DNA of 64,000 nucleotides from Candidatus Intricatilinea gracilis (GCA_016702605.1 JADJDQ010000021.1:310001-374000); one strand, 5' to 3'; shown: positions 1 to 10,483, counted from the first letter of the stretch. A program made the numbers and translations. Notes: a model not told the origin generated them from the letters alone.

Positions 1-1
1 C

Positions 2-298
2 GCCATCGCCCGTCTGCGCCTGGCTGCCCTGCTGCTGGACGAAAAGAAATACGACGACGCACTCAAGCAACTGTCCGGAAGCTTCCCCGCCTCCTTCGAA
101 GGTCTGGCGGCCGATCGGCGTGGCGACGTGCTGCACGCCCAGGGCAAGGACGCCGATGCGATCGCCGCCTATCAGCAGTCGTACAAGGCGCTCGACGCCG
201 TCGACGACTATCGCCGCCTGGTCGATGCCAAGCTCACGTCGCTGGGTGCTGCGCCGGTGGCGCCAGTCGACGCTGCTGCTGCCGGAGCCTCCAAGTGA
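2..298 (+). CDS. TPR-repeat protein, YfgM-like (C-terminal part)
   Basis: The last 98 codons of a gene that begins before the window are open in this frame and end at a TGA. The visible part has helical, TPR-like composition (for example LLLDEKKYDDALKQL and GKDADAIAAYQQSYKAL) and ends in an Ala/Pro-rich tail. A tetratricopeptide protein directly before bamB is the usual beta-proteobacterial order and corresponds to YfgM (DUF2133 family), an inner-membrane ancillary protein facing the periplasm that associates with the Sec translocon and periplasmic chaperones. The family call rests on synteny plus composition, because the N-terminal membrane anchor lies outside the window. Its stop codon overlaps the bamB GTG start (GTGA), so the two are probably co-transcribed and translationally coupled. 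Confidence 0.75.
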   Translation, partial: AIARLRLAALLLDEKKYDDALKQLSGSFPASFEGLAADRRGDVLHAQGKDADAIAAYQQSYKALDAVDDYRRLVDAKLTSLGAAPVAPVDAAAAGASK

Positions 299-1467
299 GC
301 CAGGTCGTGCTGACCGCCACGGCGCCGCTGCGCCGCCCGGTCGTGCGTCAGGTGGCCCGGGCCCTGTGCGGCTGGGCGCTGGTTGCTCTGGCCGCGTGTT
401 CGGGCGACAAGCCGCCGCCGACGCCGCTCGAGGCGGTGACACCACGCATTGCCGGCAAGCAGGTCTGGAACGTCTCGGTCGGAGCACCGATGCGGTCTGG
501 TTCGGTGGTGATCACGCGTACGCCGCAGGGTGAACGGTTTGTGATCGCCGCGCAGGACGGCAGCATCAGTGTCGTCGACCCGGCGGGCGGCGAGCTGCGC
601 GAGCGTTTCGATGCCGGCGCCAAGCTCTCGGCCGGTGTCGGCAGCGACGGTCGTTACGTTGCCGTGGTGACGCAGGACAACGAGCTGATCACGCTGGAAG
701 CCGGCAAACAACGCTGGCGCGTCCGCCTGGGCTCGCGTGTGGTGAGTGCACCGCTAGTGGCGGGTGAGCGCGTCTTCGTGCAAGGTGTCGACCGTGTGGT
801 CGAGGCCTTCGACGTGCTCGATGGCCGCAAGCTCTGGTCGCTGGCGCGTCCGGGTGAACCGCTGGCGCTGGCGCAGCGCGGTGTCATGCAGGTCTACAAG
901 GACACCTTGCTGGTGGGTGTGGGGCCGCGTCTGGTCGGTGTCGACCCGCTGCTGGGCACCGTGCGCAGCGAGACCGTGCTGGCCGCGCCACGTGGCACCA
1001 ACGAGGTCGAACGCCTGGCCGATCTGGTCGGGCCGGCGGCGCGGGTGGGTGACGCGGTGTGTGCACGTGCCTTCCAGGCCACCGTGGCCTGTGTCAACGC
1101 CGAACGCAACAGCCTGCTGTGGCAGCGCAACGTGGGTGGCTACGAAGGTGTGGCGGCCGACGCCGATTACCTGTTTGCCGGTGATGCCAGCGACCGCGTC
1201 TCGGCCTGGAAACGCGCCAGTGGCGACCCGGTCTGGACCATGGAAAAGTTGCGTTACCGCGGCCTGAGTTCGCCGGTGGTGGCGGGTACGACGGTGGTTT
1301 TCGGGGACAGCGAAGGCTATCTGCACTTCTTGTCGCGCGACAAGGGTGAAACCATGTTGCGCCTGCCCACCGATGGCAGCGCCATCGTCGCGCCGCTGGT
1401 GCGATCGGGGCAGACGCTGCTGGCAGTCACCGCCAAGGGCAACGCCTACGCCTTCCGTCCCGAATAG
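295..1467 (+). CDS. bamB: Outer membrane protein assembly factor BamB
   Basis: BamB is the beta-propeller lipoprotein of the BAM complex that inserts beta-barrel proteins into the outer membrane. The 390-residue product starts with a lipoprotein signal: a hydrophobic stretch ending in the lipobox LAAC with Cys35 as the predicted acylated residue, followed by a Pro-rich linker. The rest shows repeated PQQ/WD-like blades such as GKQVWNVSVG, LEAGKQRWRVRLG, LDGRKLWSLARPGEP and RNSLLWQRNVGG, as expected for the eight-bladed propeller. The GTG start at 295 overlaps the upstream stop by four bases (GTGA), which supports it. The gene lies between a YfgM-like gene and der, the conserved order. Identification is by repeat pattern, length and context. 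Confidence 0.95.
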   Translation: MSQVVLTATAPLRRPVVRQVARALCGWALVALAACSGDKPPPTPLEAVTPRIAGKQVWNVSVGAPMRSGSVVITRTPQGERFVIAAQDGSISVVDPAGGELRERFDAGAKLSAGVGSDGRYVAVVTQDNELITLEAGKQRWRVRLGSRVVSAPLVAGERVFVQGVDRVVEAFDVLDGRKLWSLARPGEPLALAQRGVMQVYKDTLLVGVGPRLVGVDPLLGTVRSETVLAAPRGTNEVERLADLVGPAARVGDAVCARAFQATVACVNAERNSLLWQRNVGGYEGVAADADYLFAGDASDRVSAWKRASGDPVWTMEKLRYRGLSSPVVAGTTVVFGDSEGYLHFLSRDKGETMLRLPTDGSAIVAPLVRSGQTLLAVTAKGNAYAFRPE

Positions 1468-1497
1468 ATCCATCTGCCCTCGATCGTCGATCGACTC

Positions 1498-1530
1498 GGC
1501 GGCGCACTTGCGGGTGCGCCGTCTTGCCTT
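1498..1530 (+). terminator. Candidate terminator hairpin after bamB
   Basis: The arms GGCGCAC (1501-1507) and GTGCGCC (1514-1520) can pair, extended by C1500-G1521 and neighbouring bases, with a six-base loop. A moderately T-rich stretch (GTCTTGCCTTTG) follows. There is no long T run, so it may only attenuate transcription into der. Confidence 0.4.
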
Positions 1531-1596
1531 TGACGACACAACGTTGACGATATTCACAACGCGCCGGCCATGGCCGCGCGCAGCCCAGGTGCCCCG

Positions 1597-3027
1597 ATGA
1601 AACCCGTGATCGCCCTGGTCGGCCGGCCCAATGTCGGCAAGTCGACCCTCTTCAACCGCCTGACCGGCAGCCGCGACGCCATCGTCGCCGACTTTGCCGG
1701 GCTCACGCGCGACCGCCACTACGGCGATGGCAAGGTGGCCGGTCACGAGTTCATCGTCATCGACACCGGTGGCTTCGAGCCCGACTCGACCAGCGGCATC
1801 TACAAGGAGATGGCCAAGCAGACCCGACAGGCGGTGGCCGAGGCGGATGCGGTGATCTTCGTGGTCGACGTGCGCGACGGCCTGTCGGCGCAGGACCACG
1901 ACATCGCCAAGTACCTGCGCGCCGCCAACAAACGTGTGCTGCTGGCGGCCAACAAGGCCGAGGGCATGAAACACGCGCCGCAACTGGCCGAGTTTCACGA
2001 GCTCGGCATCGGCGAGCCCTACGCGATCTCGTCGGCCCATGGCCAGGGTGTGCGCGACATCATCGAGATGGCGCTCGAAGGCCTGGTGCCGGTCGACGAC
2101 GACGATGCTGAGGCCGACGAATTCGACAGCGTCGAGCCCGGCAAGGCTGAACTCGACGCTGCTGCGCAGCAGGGCCCCGGTGCATTGGCCGACGCGCTGT
2201 ATGCCGACCCGAGCCGTCCGATCCGCCTGGCCGTGGCCGGCAGGCCCAACGTCGGCAAATCCACCCTCATCAACACCTGGCTGGGCGAGGAGCGCCTGGT
2301 GGCCTTCGATCTGCCGGGCACGACTCGCGATGCCATCAGCGTGCCCTTCGAGCGCAACGGCCAGATGTTCGAGCTGATCGACACGGCCGGCCTGCGCCGC
2401 AAGGGCAAGGTGTTCGAGGCGATCGAGAAGTTCTCGGTGGTCAAGACGCTGCAGGCGATCTCGGACGCCAACGTGGTGCTGCTGCTGATCGACGCGGTCG
2501 AAGGGGTCTCGGACCAGGATGCCCACATCGCGGGCTACATCCTCGACTCGGGCCGCGCGGTGGTGCTGGCCGTCAACAAGTGGGACGCCATCGACAGCCA
2601 CCAGCGCGAGATGCTCGAGCGTCAGATCGAGCTGCGCCTGCCCTTCCTGAGCTTTGCGCCCACGCTGCACATCTCGGCCAAGAAGCGCCAGGGCCTGGGT
2701 CCGCTGTGGAAGGCCATCGGTGATGCCTGGGCCTCGGCCACCCGCAAGATGTCCACGCCGGTGCTGACCCGCCTGTTGCTCGAGGCGGTCGAGTTCCAGC
2801 AGCCGCGCCGCGCTGGTGCCTTCAGGCCCAAGTTGCGTTATGCGCACCAGGGCGGGCGCAACCCGCCACTCATCGTGATCCACGGCAGCGGTGTCGAACA
2901 TGTCACCGAGGTCTACAAGCGCTTTCTCGAAGGGCGTTTTCGCGAACACTTCAAGCTCAGCGGCACACCTCTGCGCATCGAGCTGCGGGCATCGAGCAAC
3001 CCATTTGCCGGGCAAAGAGGCCGATGA
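1597..3027 (+). CDS. der: Ribosome biogenesis GTPase Der (EngA)
   Basis: Der is an essential cytoplasmic GTPase with two tandem G domains that assists assembly of the 50S subunit. Both P-loops are visible: GRPNVGKST at about residue 9 and again at about residue 215. Each has its DTGG/DTAG switch motif, the second domain has NKWD, and a C-terminal KH-like domain ends in a basic tail. The 476-residue product is the usual length. An in-frame ATG at 1570 would add nine residues; I prefer 1597 because MKPVIALVGRPNVG is where the family normally begins. An acidic linker (VDDDDAEADEFD, about 165-177) joins the two G domains, as is common in this family. Confidence 0.97.
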   Translation: MKPVIALVGRPNVGKSTLFNRLTGSRDAIVADFAGLTRDRHYGDGKVAGHEFIVIDTGGFEPDSTSGIYKEMAKQTRQAVAEADAVIFVVDVRDGLSAQDHDIAKYLRAANKRVLLAANKAEGMKHAPQLAEFHELGIGEPYAISSAHGQGVRDIIEMALEGLVPVDDDDAEADEFDSVEPGKAELDAAAQQGPGALADALYADPSRPIRLAVAGRPNVGKSTLINTWLGEERLVAFDLPGTTRDAISVPFERNGQMFELIDTAGLRRKGKVFEAIEKFSVVKTLQAISDANVVLLLIDAVEGVSDQDAHIAGYILDSGRAVVLAVNKWDAIDSHQREMLERQIELRLPFLSFAPTLHISAKKRQGLGPLWKAIGDAWASATRKMSTPVLTRLLLEAVEFQQPRRAGAFRPKLRYAHQGGRNPPLIVIHGSGVEHVTEVYKRFLEGRFREHFKLSGTPLRIELRASSNPFAGQRGR

Positions 3028-3162
3028 CATCATCTGGTTCATCGCCTGGGTGGTCTGCCGAAGCCCTGTGAAACAGTGGGTTCGGTGGCCCGGCGAACCA
3101 GACGTATCGAGCGCCTGTGTTAACGTGCAGGCTTGTTTAATTCTTCCAACACGGAGCATATC

Positions 3163-3405
3163 GTGAGCAATAAAGGGCAACTGCTACAAGACCCCTTTCT
3201 CAATATCCTGCGCAAGGAGCATGTACCGGTCTCGATTTACCTCGTGAACGGCATCAAGCTTCAAGGGCATATTGAGTCTTTCGACCAGTATGTGGTCCTG
3301 CTGCGCAATACGGTTACCCAGATGGTCTACAAGCACGCGATTTCCACCGTCGTGCCGGGCCGTCCGGTGAACTTCCATCCCAACGACGCCGCCGACGTCA
3401 CCTGA
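3163..3405 (+). CDS. hfq: RNA chaperone Hfq
   Basis: Hfq is a hexameric Sm-like chaperone that pairs small RNAs with mRNAs. The Sm1 region (QLLQDPFLNILRKEHVPV) and the Sm2 signature (YKHAISTVVP) are nearly identical to the family standard. The product is 80 residues, without the long C-terminal tail of enterobacterial Hfq, which is normal for Burkholderiales. The GTG at 3163 (MSNKGQLLQ) is chosen over an in-frame upstream TTG at 3133 because it matches the conserved N-terminus and lies seven bases after ACGGAG. The hfq-hflX pair is a conserved unit, with only 19 bases between the genes. Confidence 0.98.
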   Translation: MSNKGQLLQDPFLNILRKEHVPVSIYLVNGIKLQGHIESFDQYVVLLRNTVTQMVYKHAISTVVPGRPVNFHPNDAADVT

Positions 3406-3424
3406 AGCGCAACGCACGCCGTAC

Positions 3425-4651
3425 TTGACTCAGATCTTGACTGCACCGCATGCGCAGACCACGCCCCGAGCAGTGCTTGTGGGCGTGGATTTTGGCCATG
3501 GATCTTCCTTCGACGCCACCCTCGATGAACTGGCCTTGTTGGCCGAATCGGCTGGCGACGAACCCGTTGCCCGACTGATCGCACGGCGCAAGGCACCCGA
3601 CGCGGCGCTTTTTGTGGGCTCGGGCAAGGCCGACGAGATCCGTGACCTGGTGCAGGCCGAAGGGGCGCATTGCGTCATCTTCGATCAGGCCCTGGGGCCT
3701 GCGCAGCAGCGCAACCTCGAACGCCACCTCGGTGTCGAAGTGATCGATCGCACCGGGCTGATTCTCGAAATCTTCGGTGCACGAGCGCGTAGTCACGAGG
3801 GCAAGCTGCAGGTTGAACTGGCGCGATTGCAATACCTGTCGACGCGACTCGTGCGGCGCTGGTCGCACCTCGAGCGCCAGAAGGGCGGCTTCGGACTGCG
3901 TGGTGGCCCGGGTGAGACCCAGATCGAACTCGACCGCCGCATGATCGACGTACGCATCAAGGGCGTGAAGGAGCGACTGGTGCGATTGAAGCGCCAGCGC
4001 GGCACACAACGCAAGGCACGCGAGCGCAGCGGCACGTTTCGCGTCTCGCTGGTGGGTTACACCAATGCCGGCAAGAGCACGCTGTTCAATGCACTGGTGA
4101 AGGCGCAGACCTACGCGGCCGACCAGTTATTCGCCACACTCGACACCACAACGCGCCAGATGTACCTCGAAGCCGCCGGGCGCAGTGTCTCGCTGTCCGA
4201 CACGGTGGGGTTCATCCGCGATCTGCCACATACGCTGGTCGATGCTTTTGCAGCCACACTGCAGGAGGCCGCCGAGGCCGATCTTTTGCTGCATGTGGTG
4301 GACGCGGCCAGCCCAACCTGGCTCGACCAGGTGCACGAAGTGCAGCGCGTGCTGCAGGAGATCGGTGCAGGCGATGTGCAGCAGGTGCTGGTCTTCAACA
4401 AGCTCGATGCCATCGAGGTCGAGCGCCGGCCACGCCGTGACGACGATTTCTTCGAGATCGAGCCGGGTCGGAACTTGCCGCGCATCCATGTGAGCGCTCG
4501 TGACGGCACCGGTCTGGATACCTTGCGGCGGGTCATCGCCGACGTTGCCAGGCCAGTACTCGAAGTCCCTCCGGATAGGGGGTTCGAGCCTGGTGATCCG
4601 CGCGGCACCTTCGTGACGGAGGATCCGTCCGACCTTCATGACGCAGCATGA
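3425..4651 (+). CDS. hflX: Ribosome-associated GTPase HflX
   Basis: HflX is a GTPase that splits stalled or heat-damaged 70S ribosomes. The 408-residue product has the N-terminal HflX domain (including FVGSGKADEI), the glycine-rich segment GGFGLRGGPGETQIELDRR, the P-loop VGYTNAGKST at about 200-209 and the switch DTVGFIRDLP. A TTG start at 3425 is inferred: no ATG lies nearby, a second TTG occurs four codons later, and no strong ribosome-binding site separates them. The gene follows hfq closely and precedes hflK and hflC, the classical hfq-hflX-hflK-hflC order. Confidence 0.94.
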   Translation: MTQILTAPHAQTTPRAVLVGVDFGHGSSFDATLDELALLAESAGDEPVARLIARRKAPDAALFVGSGKADEIRDLVQAEGAHCVIFDQALGPAQQRNLERHLGVEVIDRTGLILEIFGARARSHEGKLQVELARLQYLSTRLVRRWSHLERQKGGFGLRGGPGETQIELDRRMIDVRIKGVKERLVRLKRQRGTQRKARERSGTFRVSLVGYTNAGKSTLFNALVKAQTYAADQLFATLDTTTRQMYLEAAGRSVSLSDTVGFIRDLPHTLVDAFAATLQEAAEADLLLHVVDAASPTWLDQVHEVQRVLQEIGAGDVQQVLVFNKLDAIEVERRPRRDDDFFEIEPGRNLPRIHVSARDGTGLDTLRRVIADVARPVLEVPPDRGFEPGDPRGTFVTEDPSDLHDAA

Positions 4652-4720
4652 GTTGAAAGCCTCGTCGCCGACCTCATCTGCCACCTTTCACCCTTTTACC
4701 CGACACCACGTCAAGTCAAC

Positions 4721-6037
4721 ATGTCCAACTACGCTGACCCACGTCCGCCGTCCCGGCCGACCCAGCTCGCCGCGGCACTGGCGCGTCTGGTCGCAGGCAC
4801 CGTCGAGACCTTGCGCTGGCGCTTCGGTTCTGCGCGTCGACTCGCCGTGCCGGGCGCACTGGCCAGCGGCCGCAACGACGGGCCGCCGGACCTCGACGAA
4901 CTCTGGCGCGACTTCAATCAGAAACTTGGTAGCCTGCTCGGCGGCAAGCCGGGGCAACCCCGCAACGCCGGTTCCGGCGGTGGCGGTGAACCCCCGGTCG
5001 GACTCAAGGGCGCCGGCATCGGTGGCGGCCTGATCGCCGGACTGGTGGCGCTGATCTGGCTGGGCAGCGGCTTCTTCATCGTGCAGGAAGGCCAGCAGGC
5101 GGTCGTGATGACCTTCGGCAAGTTCACCCGCACGGTCGACGCCGGCATCCAGTTCCGCTGGCCGTATCCGTTTCAGTCGCACGAGACGGTGAGCGTGACG
5201 CAGACTCGTTCGACCGACGTCGGCCGCAACAGCGTGGTGCAGGCGACCGGGCTGCGTGATTCATCGATGATCACGCAGGACGAGAACATCGTCGACATCC
5301 GTTTCACCGTGCAGTGGCGCCTGAAGCAGGCCAAGGATTACCTCTTCGAGAACCGCAATGTCGACGACGCGGTGATGCAGGCGGCCGAAACCGCGGTGCG
5401 CGAGATCGTCGGTCGCAACAAGATGGACTCGGTGCTCTATGAACAGCGCGATGCCCTGGCCACCGATCTGGTGAAGTCGGTGCAGGCCCAACTCGATCGC
5501 CTCAAGGCCGGCATCCTCGTAGTCAATGTCAACGTGCAGAGCGTGCAAGCGCCCGAGCAGGTGCAGGCCGCGTTCGACGATGCCTTCAAGGCTGGCGCCG
5601 ACCGCGAGCGCCTCAAGAACGAAGGCCAGGCCTATGCCAACGACGTCGTACCCAAGGCACGCGGCACGGCGGCTCGGCTCATCGAAGAGGCAGAAGGCTA
5701 CCGCGCCCGCGTGGTGGCGCAGGCCGAAGGTGATGCCGAACGTTTCCGTAGCGTGTTGACCGAGTATCAAAAGGCGCCCGCCGTCACGCGCGATCGCCTC
5801 TACATCGACACCATGAACCAGATCTACAGCAGCGTCACCAAGATCATGGTCGACTCGCGCAGTGGCAACAACCTGCTCTATCTGCCGCTCGACAAACTCA
5901 TGCAGCAGGGCTCGCCAGCGGTTCCCGGCGCCCCCGCGGCGGCTACACCCGACCCTGCGTCCAACACAAGTGGTGCTTCGTCGGCCGAATCGCGATCACG
6001 CGATGGTCAGCGAAGCCGTGAACGCGATACGCGTTGA
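4721..6037 (+). CDS. hflK: FtsH protease activity modulator HflK
   Basis: HflK pairs with HflC to form a large SPFH (stomatin/prohibitin-like) cage at the inner membrane that surrounds FtsH and restrains its proteolysis. The 438-residue product has a long hydrophilic Gly/Arg-rich N-terminus, one transmembrane segment (about 105-125, including GGGLIAGLVALIWLGSGFF), then the periplasmic SPFH domain starting at IVQEGQQAVVMTFGKF, a coiled region (about 290-350), and a low-complexity Ala/Ser/Arg tail. It lies directly before hflC with a 13-base gap. The partner protease FtsH is in the same window, at 57 kb. Confidence 0.95.
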   Translation: MSNYADPRPPSRPTQLAAALARLVAGTVETLRWRFGSARRLAVPGALASGRNDGPPDLDELWRDFNQKLGSLLGGKPGQPRNAGSGGGGEPPVGLKGAGIGGGLIAGLVALIWLGSGFFIVQEGQQAVVMTFGKFTRTVDAGIQFRWPYPFQSHETVSVTQTRSTDVGRNSVVQATGLRDSSMITQDENIVDIRFTVQWRLKQAKDYLFENRNVDDAVMQAAETAVREIVGRNKMDSVLYEQRDALATDLVKSVQAQLDRLKAGILVVNVNVQSVQAPEQVQAAFDDAFKAGADRERLKNEGQAYANDVVPKARGTAARLIEEAEGYRARVVAQAEGDAERFRSVLTEYQKAPAVTRDRLYIDTMNQIYSSVTKIMVDSRSGNNLLYLPLDKLMQQGSPAVPGAPAAATPDPASNTSGASSAESRSRDGQRSRERDTR

Positions 6038-6050
6038 GGAGGCGTCTAAC

Positions 6051-6947
6051 ATGAACCGCATAGGCATCATCCTCGTCAGTGCCCTGTTCGTCGTCATGAC
6101 GGGCATGTCCACCCTTTTCGTGGTCGACCAGCGCAACTTCGCCGTGGTCTACGCCCTGGGCGAGATCAAGGAAGTGATCACCGAACCCGGGCTGAAGTTC
6201 AAGCTGCCTCCGCCGCTGCAGAACGTGGTCATGATCGACCGACGCACTCAGACGTTGGACAGCCCCGAGACCCGCCCGATCTACACCGCCGAAAAGCAAA
6301 GCCTGGTGATCGACTGGCTGGTGAAGTGGCGCGTCGTCGAGCCACGACAGTTCATCCGCAACACCGGTGTCGATCTGCGCAACGCCGAGGCGCGCCTGTC
6401 GCCCATCGTGCAGGCGGCGCTCAACGAAGAAGTCACCAAACGCAGTGTGCGTGCAGTGCTCTCGAGCGAGCGTGAAGGGGTGATGCAGGGTGTCATCAAA
6501 CGCTTGACCGATGACGCGAAGAACTTCGGCATCGAGATCGTCGACGTGCGCATCAAACGTGTCGACTTTGCCGCCAGCATCACCGAGTCGATCTACCGGC
6601 GCATGGAGTCCGAGCGCAAACGTGTGGCCAACGAATTGCGCTCGAACGGTTCGGCCGACAGCGAGAAGATCCGCGCCGATGCCGATCGGCAACGCGAAGT
6701 GATCCTGGCAGAAGCCTATCGCGACGCTCAGAAGCGCAAGGGTGAAGGTGATGCCAAGGCCTCGGCGCTGTACGCCGAATCGTTCGGGCGTGACCCGAAT
6801 TTCGCGCAGTTCTATCGCAGCCTCGAGGCCTACCGGTCGAGCTTTCGCAGCAAGAGCGACGTGATCGTGGTCGACCCGGGCAGCGACTTCTTCAAGGCCA
6901 TGCGTGGCGCCGGCTCTGGTGCCGGTCCTGCCGCTCCGCGCAAGTGA
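6051..6947 (+). CDS. hflC: FtsH protease activity modulator HflC
   Basis: HflC is the second subunit of the HflKC SPFH complex that controls FtsH. The 298-residue product starts with a single N-terminal signal anchor (RIGIILVSALFVVMTG), followed by the SPFH core (FAVVYALGEIKEVITEPGL) and a charged coiled-coil (AEAYRDAQKRKGEGDAKA). The ATG at 6051 is preceded by a strong GAGGAGG at 6036-6042 that overlaps the hflK stop. An in-frame extension further upstream lies inside hflK and is ignored. The protein ends in a short basic tail (GPAAPRK). Confidence 0.96.
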   Translation: MNRIGIILVSALFVVMTGMSTLFVVDQRNFAVVYALGEIKEVITEPGLKFKLPPPLQNVVMIDRRTQTLDSPETRPIYTAEKQSLVIDWLVKWRVVEPRQFIRNTGVDLRNAEARLSPIVQAALNEEVTKRSVRAVLSSEREGVMQGVIKRLTDDAKNFGIEIVDVRIKRVDFAASITESIYRRMESERKRVANELRSNGSADSEKIRADADRQREVILAEAYRDAQKRKGEGDAKASALYAESFGRDPNFAQFYRSLEAYRSSFRSKSDVIVVDPGSDFFKAMRGAGSGAGPAAPRK

Positions 6948-6970
6948 CGCGTCGACAGGTTTGACGGCGC

Positions 6971-7168
6971 ATGGATGGATTTTCCTTCGAGACCATGCTG
7001 CAGGCCGTGGCGCTGGTGCTGGTGCTCGAAGGCCTGATGCCCTTCATCAGCCCCGTGCGCTGGCGCCAGGTGTTCGAACAGGTGCTGCGGTTGTCCGACG
7101 GCCAGATCAGGTTTCTCGGCCTGGCCAGCATCCTGTCGGGCCTGGTGCTTATCCTGATGTTCCAGTGA
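6971..7168 (+). CDS. DUF2065 family small membrane protein (YjeT-like)
   Basis: This is a 65-residue protein with two predicted membrane helices (MLQAVALVLVLEGLMPFI and FLGLASILSGLVLILMF) separated by a short charged loop (VRWRQVFEQVLRLSDGQ). Length, two-helix form and position right after hflC match the DUF2065/YjeT family, whose biochemical role is unknown. Its constant place in the hflX-hflK-hflC operon suggests a link to HflKC/FtsH, but that is inference from context only. It begins 23 bases after hflC. Confidence 0.85.
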   Translation: MDGFSFETMLQAVALVLVLEGLMPFISPVRWRQVFEQVLRLSDGQIRFLGLASILSGLVLILMFQ

Positions 7169-7314
7169 CGGTGCATCGAACGTAGCGGCATGCCCGGGCC
7201 AGTGTGCCCGGTGTGGCGCCGCCAAGACCGCAGACCCGCTCGGGGCCGGCTACGCACAAACGTCGTTTCTACCTCATCCGCCCCGGCCTGCAAGCCTGGT
7301 GTGGGGTGCCTCGG

Positions 7315-7320
7315 TAGAAT
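7315..7320 (+). promoter_or_regulatory. Candidate -10 element (TAGAAT) before hisZ
   Basis: TAGAAT occurs in the context CGGTAGAATCCCGC, 25 bases before the hisZ ATG. The same hexamer appears before ppsA, ftsH and the Bax-inhibitor gene in this window. No good -35 hexamer is visible, so this is a weak call. Confidence 0.3.
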
Positions 7321-7345
7321 CCCGCTTTTATCCAGATCCCCCTTC

Positions 7346-8509
7346 ATGACCTCTGCCTGGCTCCTGCCCGAGCACCTGGCTGACGTGCTGCCGCACCAGG
7401 CCCGGCGCATCGAGGAACTGCGTCGCAGTCTGCTCGACGTGGCGCGCTCGTATGGCTACGAGCTGGTGATGCCACCGCTGCTCGAACACCTCGAATCGCT
7501 GCTCTCGGGAACGGGCAGCGAGCTCGACCTGCGCACCTTCAAGCTGGTCGATCAGCTCAGCGGTCGCACCCTGGGTGTACGCGCCGACATCACGCCGCAG
7601 GTGGCGCGTATCGACGCCCACCTTCTCAATCGTGCCGGTGTCACGAGGCTTTGTTATTGCGGCCCGGTGCTGCACACACGCCCGGCCGGCCCGGTATCAA
7701 CGCGTGAGCCGCTGCAGTTTGGTGCCGAGATCTACGGCCACGCCGGGCTGGAAGCCGACCTCGAGATCGGTCACCTGGCGATCGACAGCCTCAAACGTGC
7801 AGGCATCTCCGATCTGGTCATGGATCTGGCCGACGCGCGTGTGCTGCGTGGCCTGCTCGACGGCGTGGTGTTGCCTGCAGCCAGATTGCAGGCACTACAC
7901 AGCGCCCTGTCCGCCAAGGATCCAGGTGCACTGAACGACGCCACAACCGGCCTGGCTGAGCCCCTGCGCCTGGCCCTGATCAGCCTGCTCGACCTCTACG
8001 GCGGCGTCGAGGTGCTGGAGCGTGCCCGCACTGCCTTGCCCAGGCACACGTTGATCGATGCGGCGCTGGCCGACCTGCGCTGGCTGGTCGACCATCTGGC
8101 TGCCCAACATGCCGGCGTCACCTTCAGCATCGACCTGGCGGACCTGTCGGGCTATGCGTACTACAGCGGCGCCAAGTTCGCGCTGTACACGTCGGGCAGT
8201 GTGTCGACCCTGCTGCGCGGCGGGCGATACGACGATGTGGGGGCTGTCTTTGGCCGCAGCCGCAGCGCCGTTGGTTTCAGTCTCGATCTGAAGCCAGTGG
8301 CAGAACTGTCGGGCCACGAGGGTCGCCGTACCGCGATCAAGGCGCCCTGGGGTGAACAGGCCGGCCTGCTCGCTGCCGTGCGGGCCTTGCGCGAGCAGGG
8401 CAACACGGTGGTGTGTATGTTGCCCGGACATGAACACGAGACAGATGAGTTCGACTGCGACCGCGAGCTGATCGCGGTCGCCGACCGCTGGGTGGTGCGC
8501 GCGCTGTGA
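7346..8509 (+). CDS. hisZ: ATP phosphoribosyltransferase regulatory subunit HisZ
   Basis: HisZ is a paralogue of histidyl-tRNA synthetase that has lost aminoacylation and instead forms a hetero-octamer with short-form HisG, the first enzyme of histidine synthesis. The 387-residue product has the class II synthetase-like core (motif 2 region LGVRADITPQVARIDAHL, and YYSGAKFALYT) but lacks the C-terminal anticodon-binding domain of HisS. ATG 7346 is chosen because MTSAWLLPEHLADVLP is the usual N-terminus; in-frame upstream sequence has no coding character. hisG is not in the window. The next gene, purA, is commonly found beside hisZ in beta-proteobacteria. Confidence 0.95.
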   Translation: MTSAWLLPEHLADVLPHQARRIEELRRSLLDVARSYGYELVMPPLLEHLESLLSGTGSELDLRTFKLVDQLSGRTLGVRADITPQVARIDAHLLNRAGVTRLCYCGPVLHTRPAGPVSTREPLQFGAEIYGHAGLEADLEIGHLAIDSLKRAGISDLVMDLADARVLRGLLDGVVLPAARLQALHSALSAKDPGALNDATTGLAEPLRLALISLLDLYGGVEVLERARTALPRHTLIDAALADLRWLVDHLAAQHAGVTFSIDLADLSGYAYYSGAKFALYTSGSVSTLLRGGRYDDVGAVFGRSRSAVGFSLDLKPVAELSGHEGRRTAIKAPWGEQAGLLAAVRALREQGNTVVCMLPGHEHETDEFDCDRELIAVADRWVVRAL

Positions 8510-8552
8510 GCGCGTAGCGACGCACCCGATTGCTACACAACGGATCTCTCAG

Positions 8553-9902
<1,350 letters not shown>

Positions 9903-9961
9903 GTTGCGCGCGAGCCGACGCCCATCAACACTGCCTTTGCGGCGCTACAGGAGCTTTATTC

Positions 9962-10483
9962 ATGCTGACCGACGACGGCAAACATCTCTACGTGTCCTGG
10001 GACGAGTACCACCTGCTGACCGAACGGTTGGCGATCAAGGTGCACAACTCGGGCTGGCAGTTCGACCAGATCCTGTGTCTGGCGCGTGGCGGCATGCGCC
10101 CTGGCGACGTGTTATCGCGGGTGTTCGACAAGCCGCTGGCCATCATGGCCACCAGTTCATACCGCGCCGATGCGGGCACCATCCAGGGCCGGCTCGACAT
10201 GGCCAAATACATCACTTTGCCCAAGGGCGAACTGGCCGGCCGTGTGTTGCTGGTCGACGATCTGGCCGACTCGGGCGTAACGCTGCGTGCTGTGGTGGAG
10301 CGTTTGCGTGGCACACCGGCCATCAGCGAGTTGCGCTCGGCCGTGATCTGGATGAAGGGCGTGTCGAGCTACACGCCCGACTACTTCGTCGAGATGTTGC
10401 CCACCAGCCCGTGGATCCATCAGCCCTTCGAAGAGTACGACTCGCTGCGGCCCGAAGGACTGGCGCGCAAGCTCTCGGTCTGA
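9962..10483 (+). CDS. Phosphoribosyltransferase (hypoxanthine/xanthine type)
   Basis: This 173-residue type I phosphoribosyltransferase has the PRPP-binding motif VLLVDDLADSGVTL near residues 95-108 and an early CLARGGMRPGD loop that would contact PRPP. The family moves a phosphoribosyl group from PRPP to a purine base for salvage. Position directly after purA suggests hypoxanthine or xanthine as substrate, but the base-recognition loop cannot be assigned confidently by eye. The start is ATG 9962, preceded by AGGAGC. Many Burkholderiales carry this gene in the same place. Confidence 0.85.
   Translation: MLTDDGKHLYVSWDEYHLLTERLAIKVHNSGWQFDQILCLARGGMRPGDVLSRVFDKPLAIMATSSYRADAGTIQGRLDMAKYITLPKGELAGRVLLVDDLADSGVTLRAVVERLRGTPAISELRSAVIWMKGVSSYTPDYFVEMLPTSPWIHQPFEEYDSLRPEGLARKLSV

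Noticed and set aside
1544..1572. TTGACG as a -35 box for a der promoter
   Set aside because: No -10-like hexamer lies 16-18 bases downstream (GCCATG is found there).
754..3180. 808-codon open frame on the minus strand opposite bamB and der
   Set aside because: Both plus-strand genes are clear family members over their full lengths. The antisense frame is open only because of GC-rich codon bias, and its translation is His/Gln/Arg/Val-rich with no motif.
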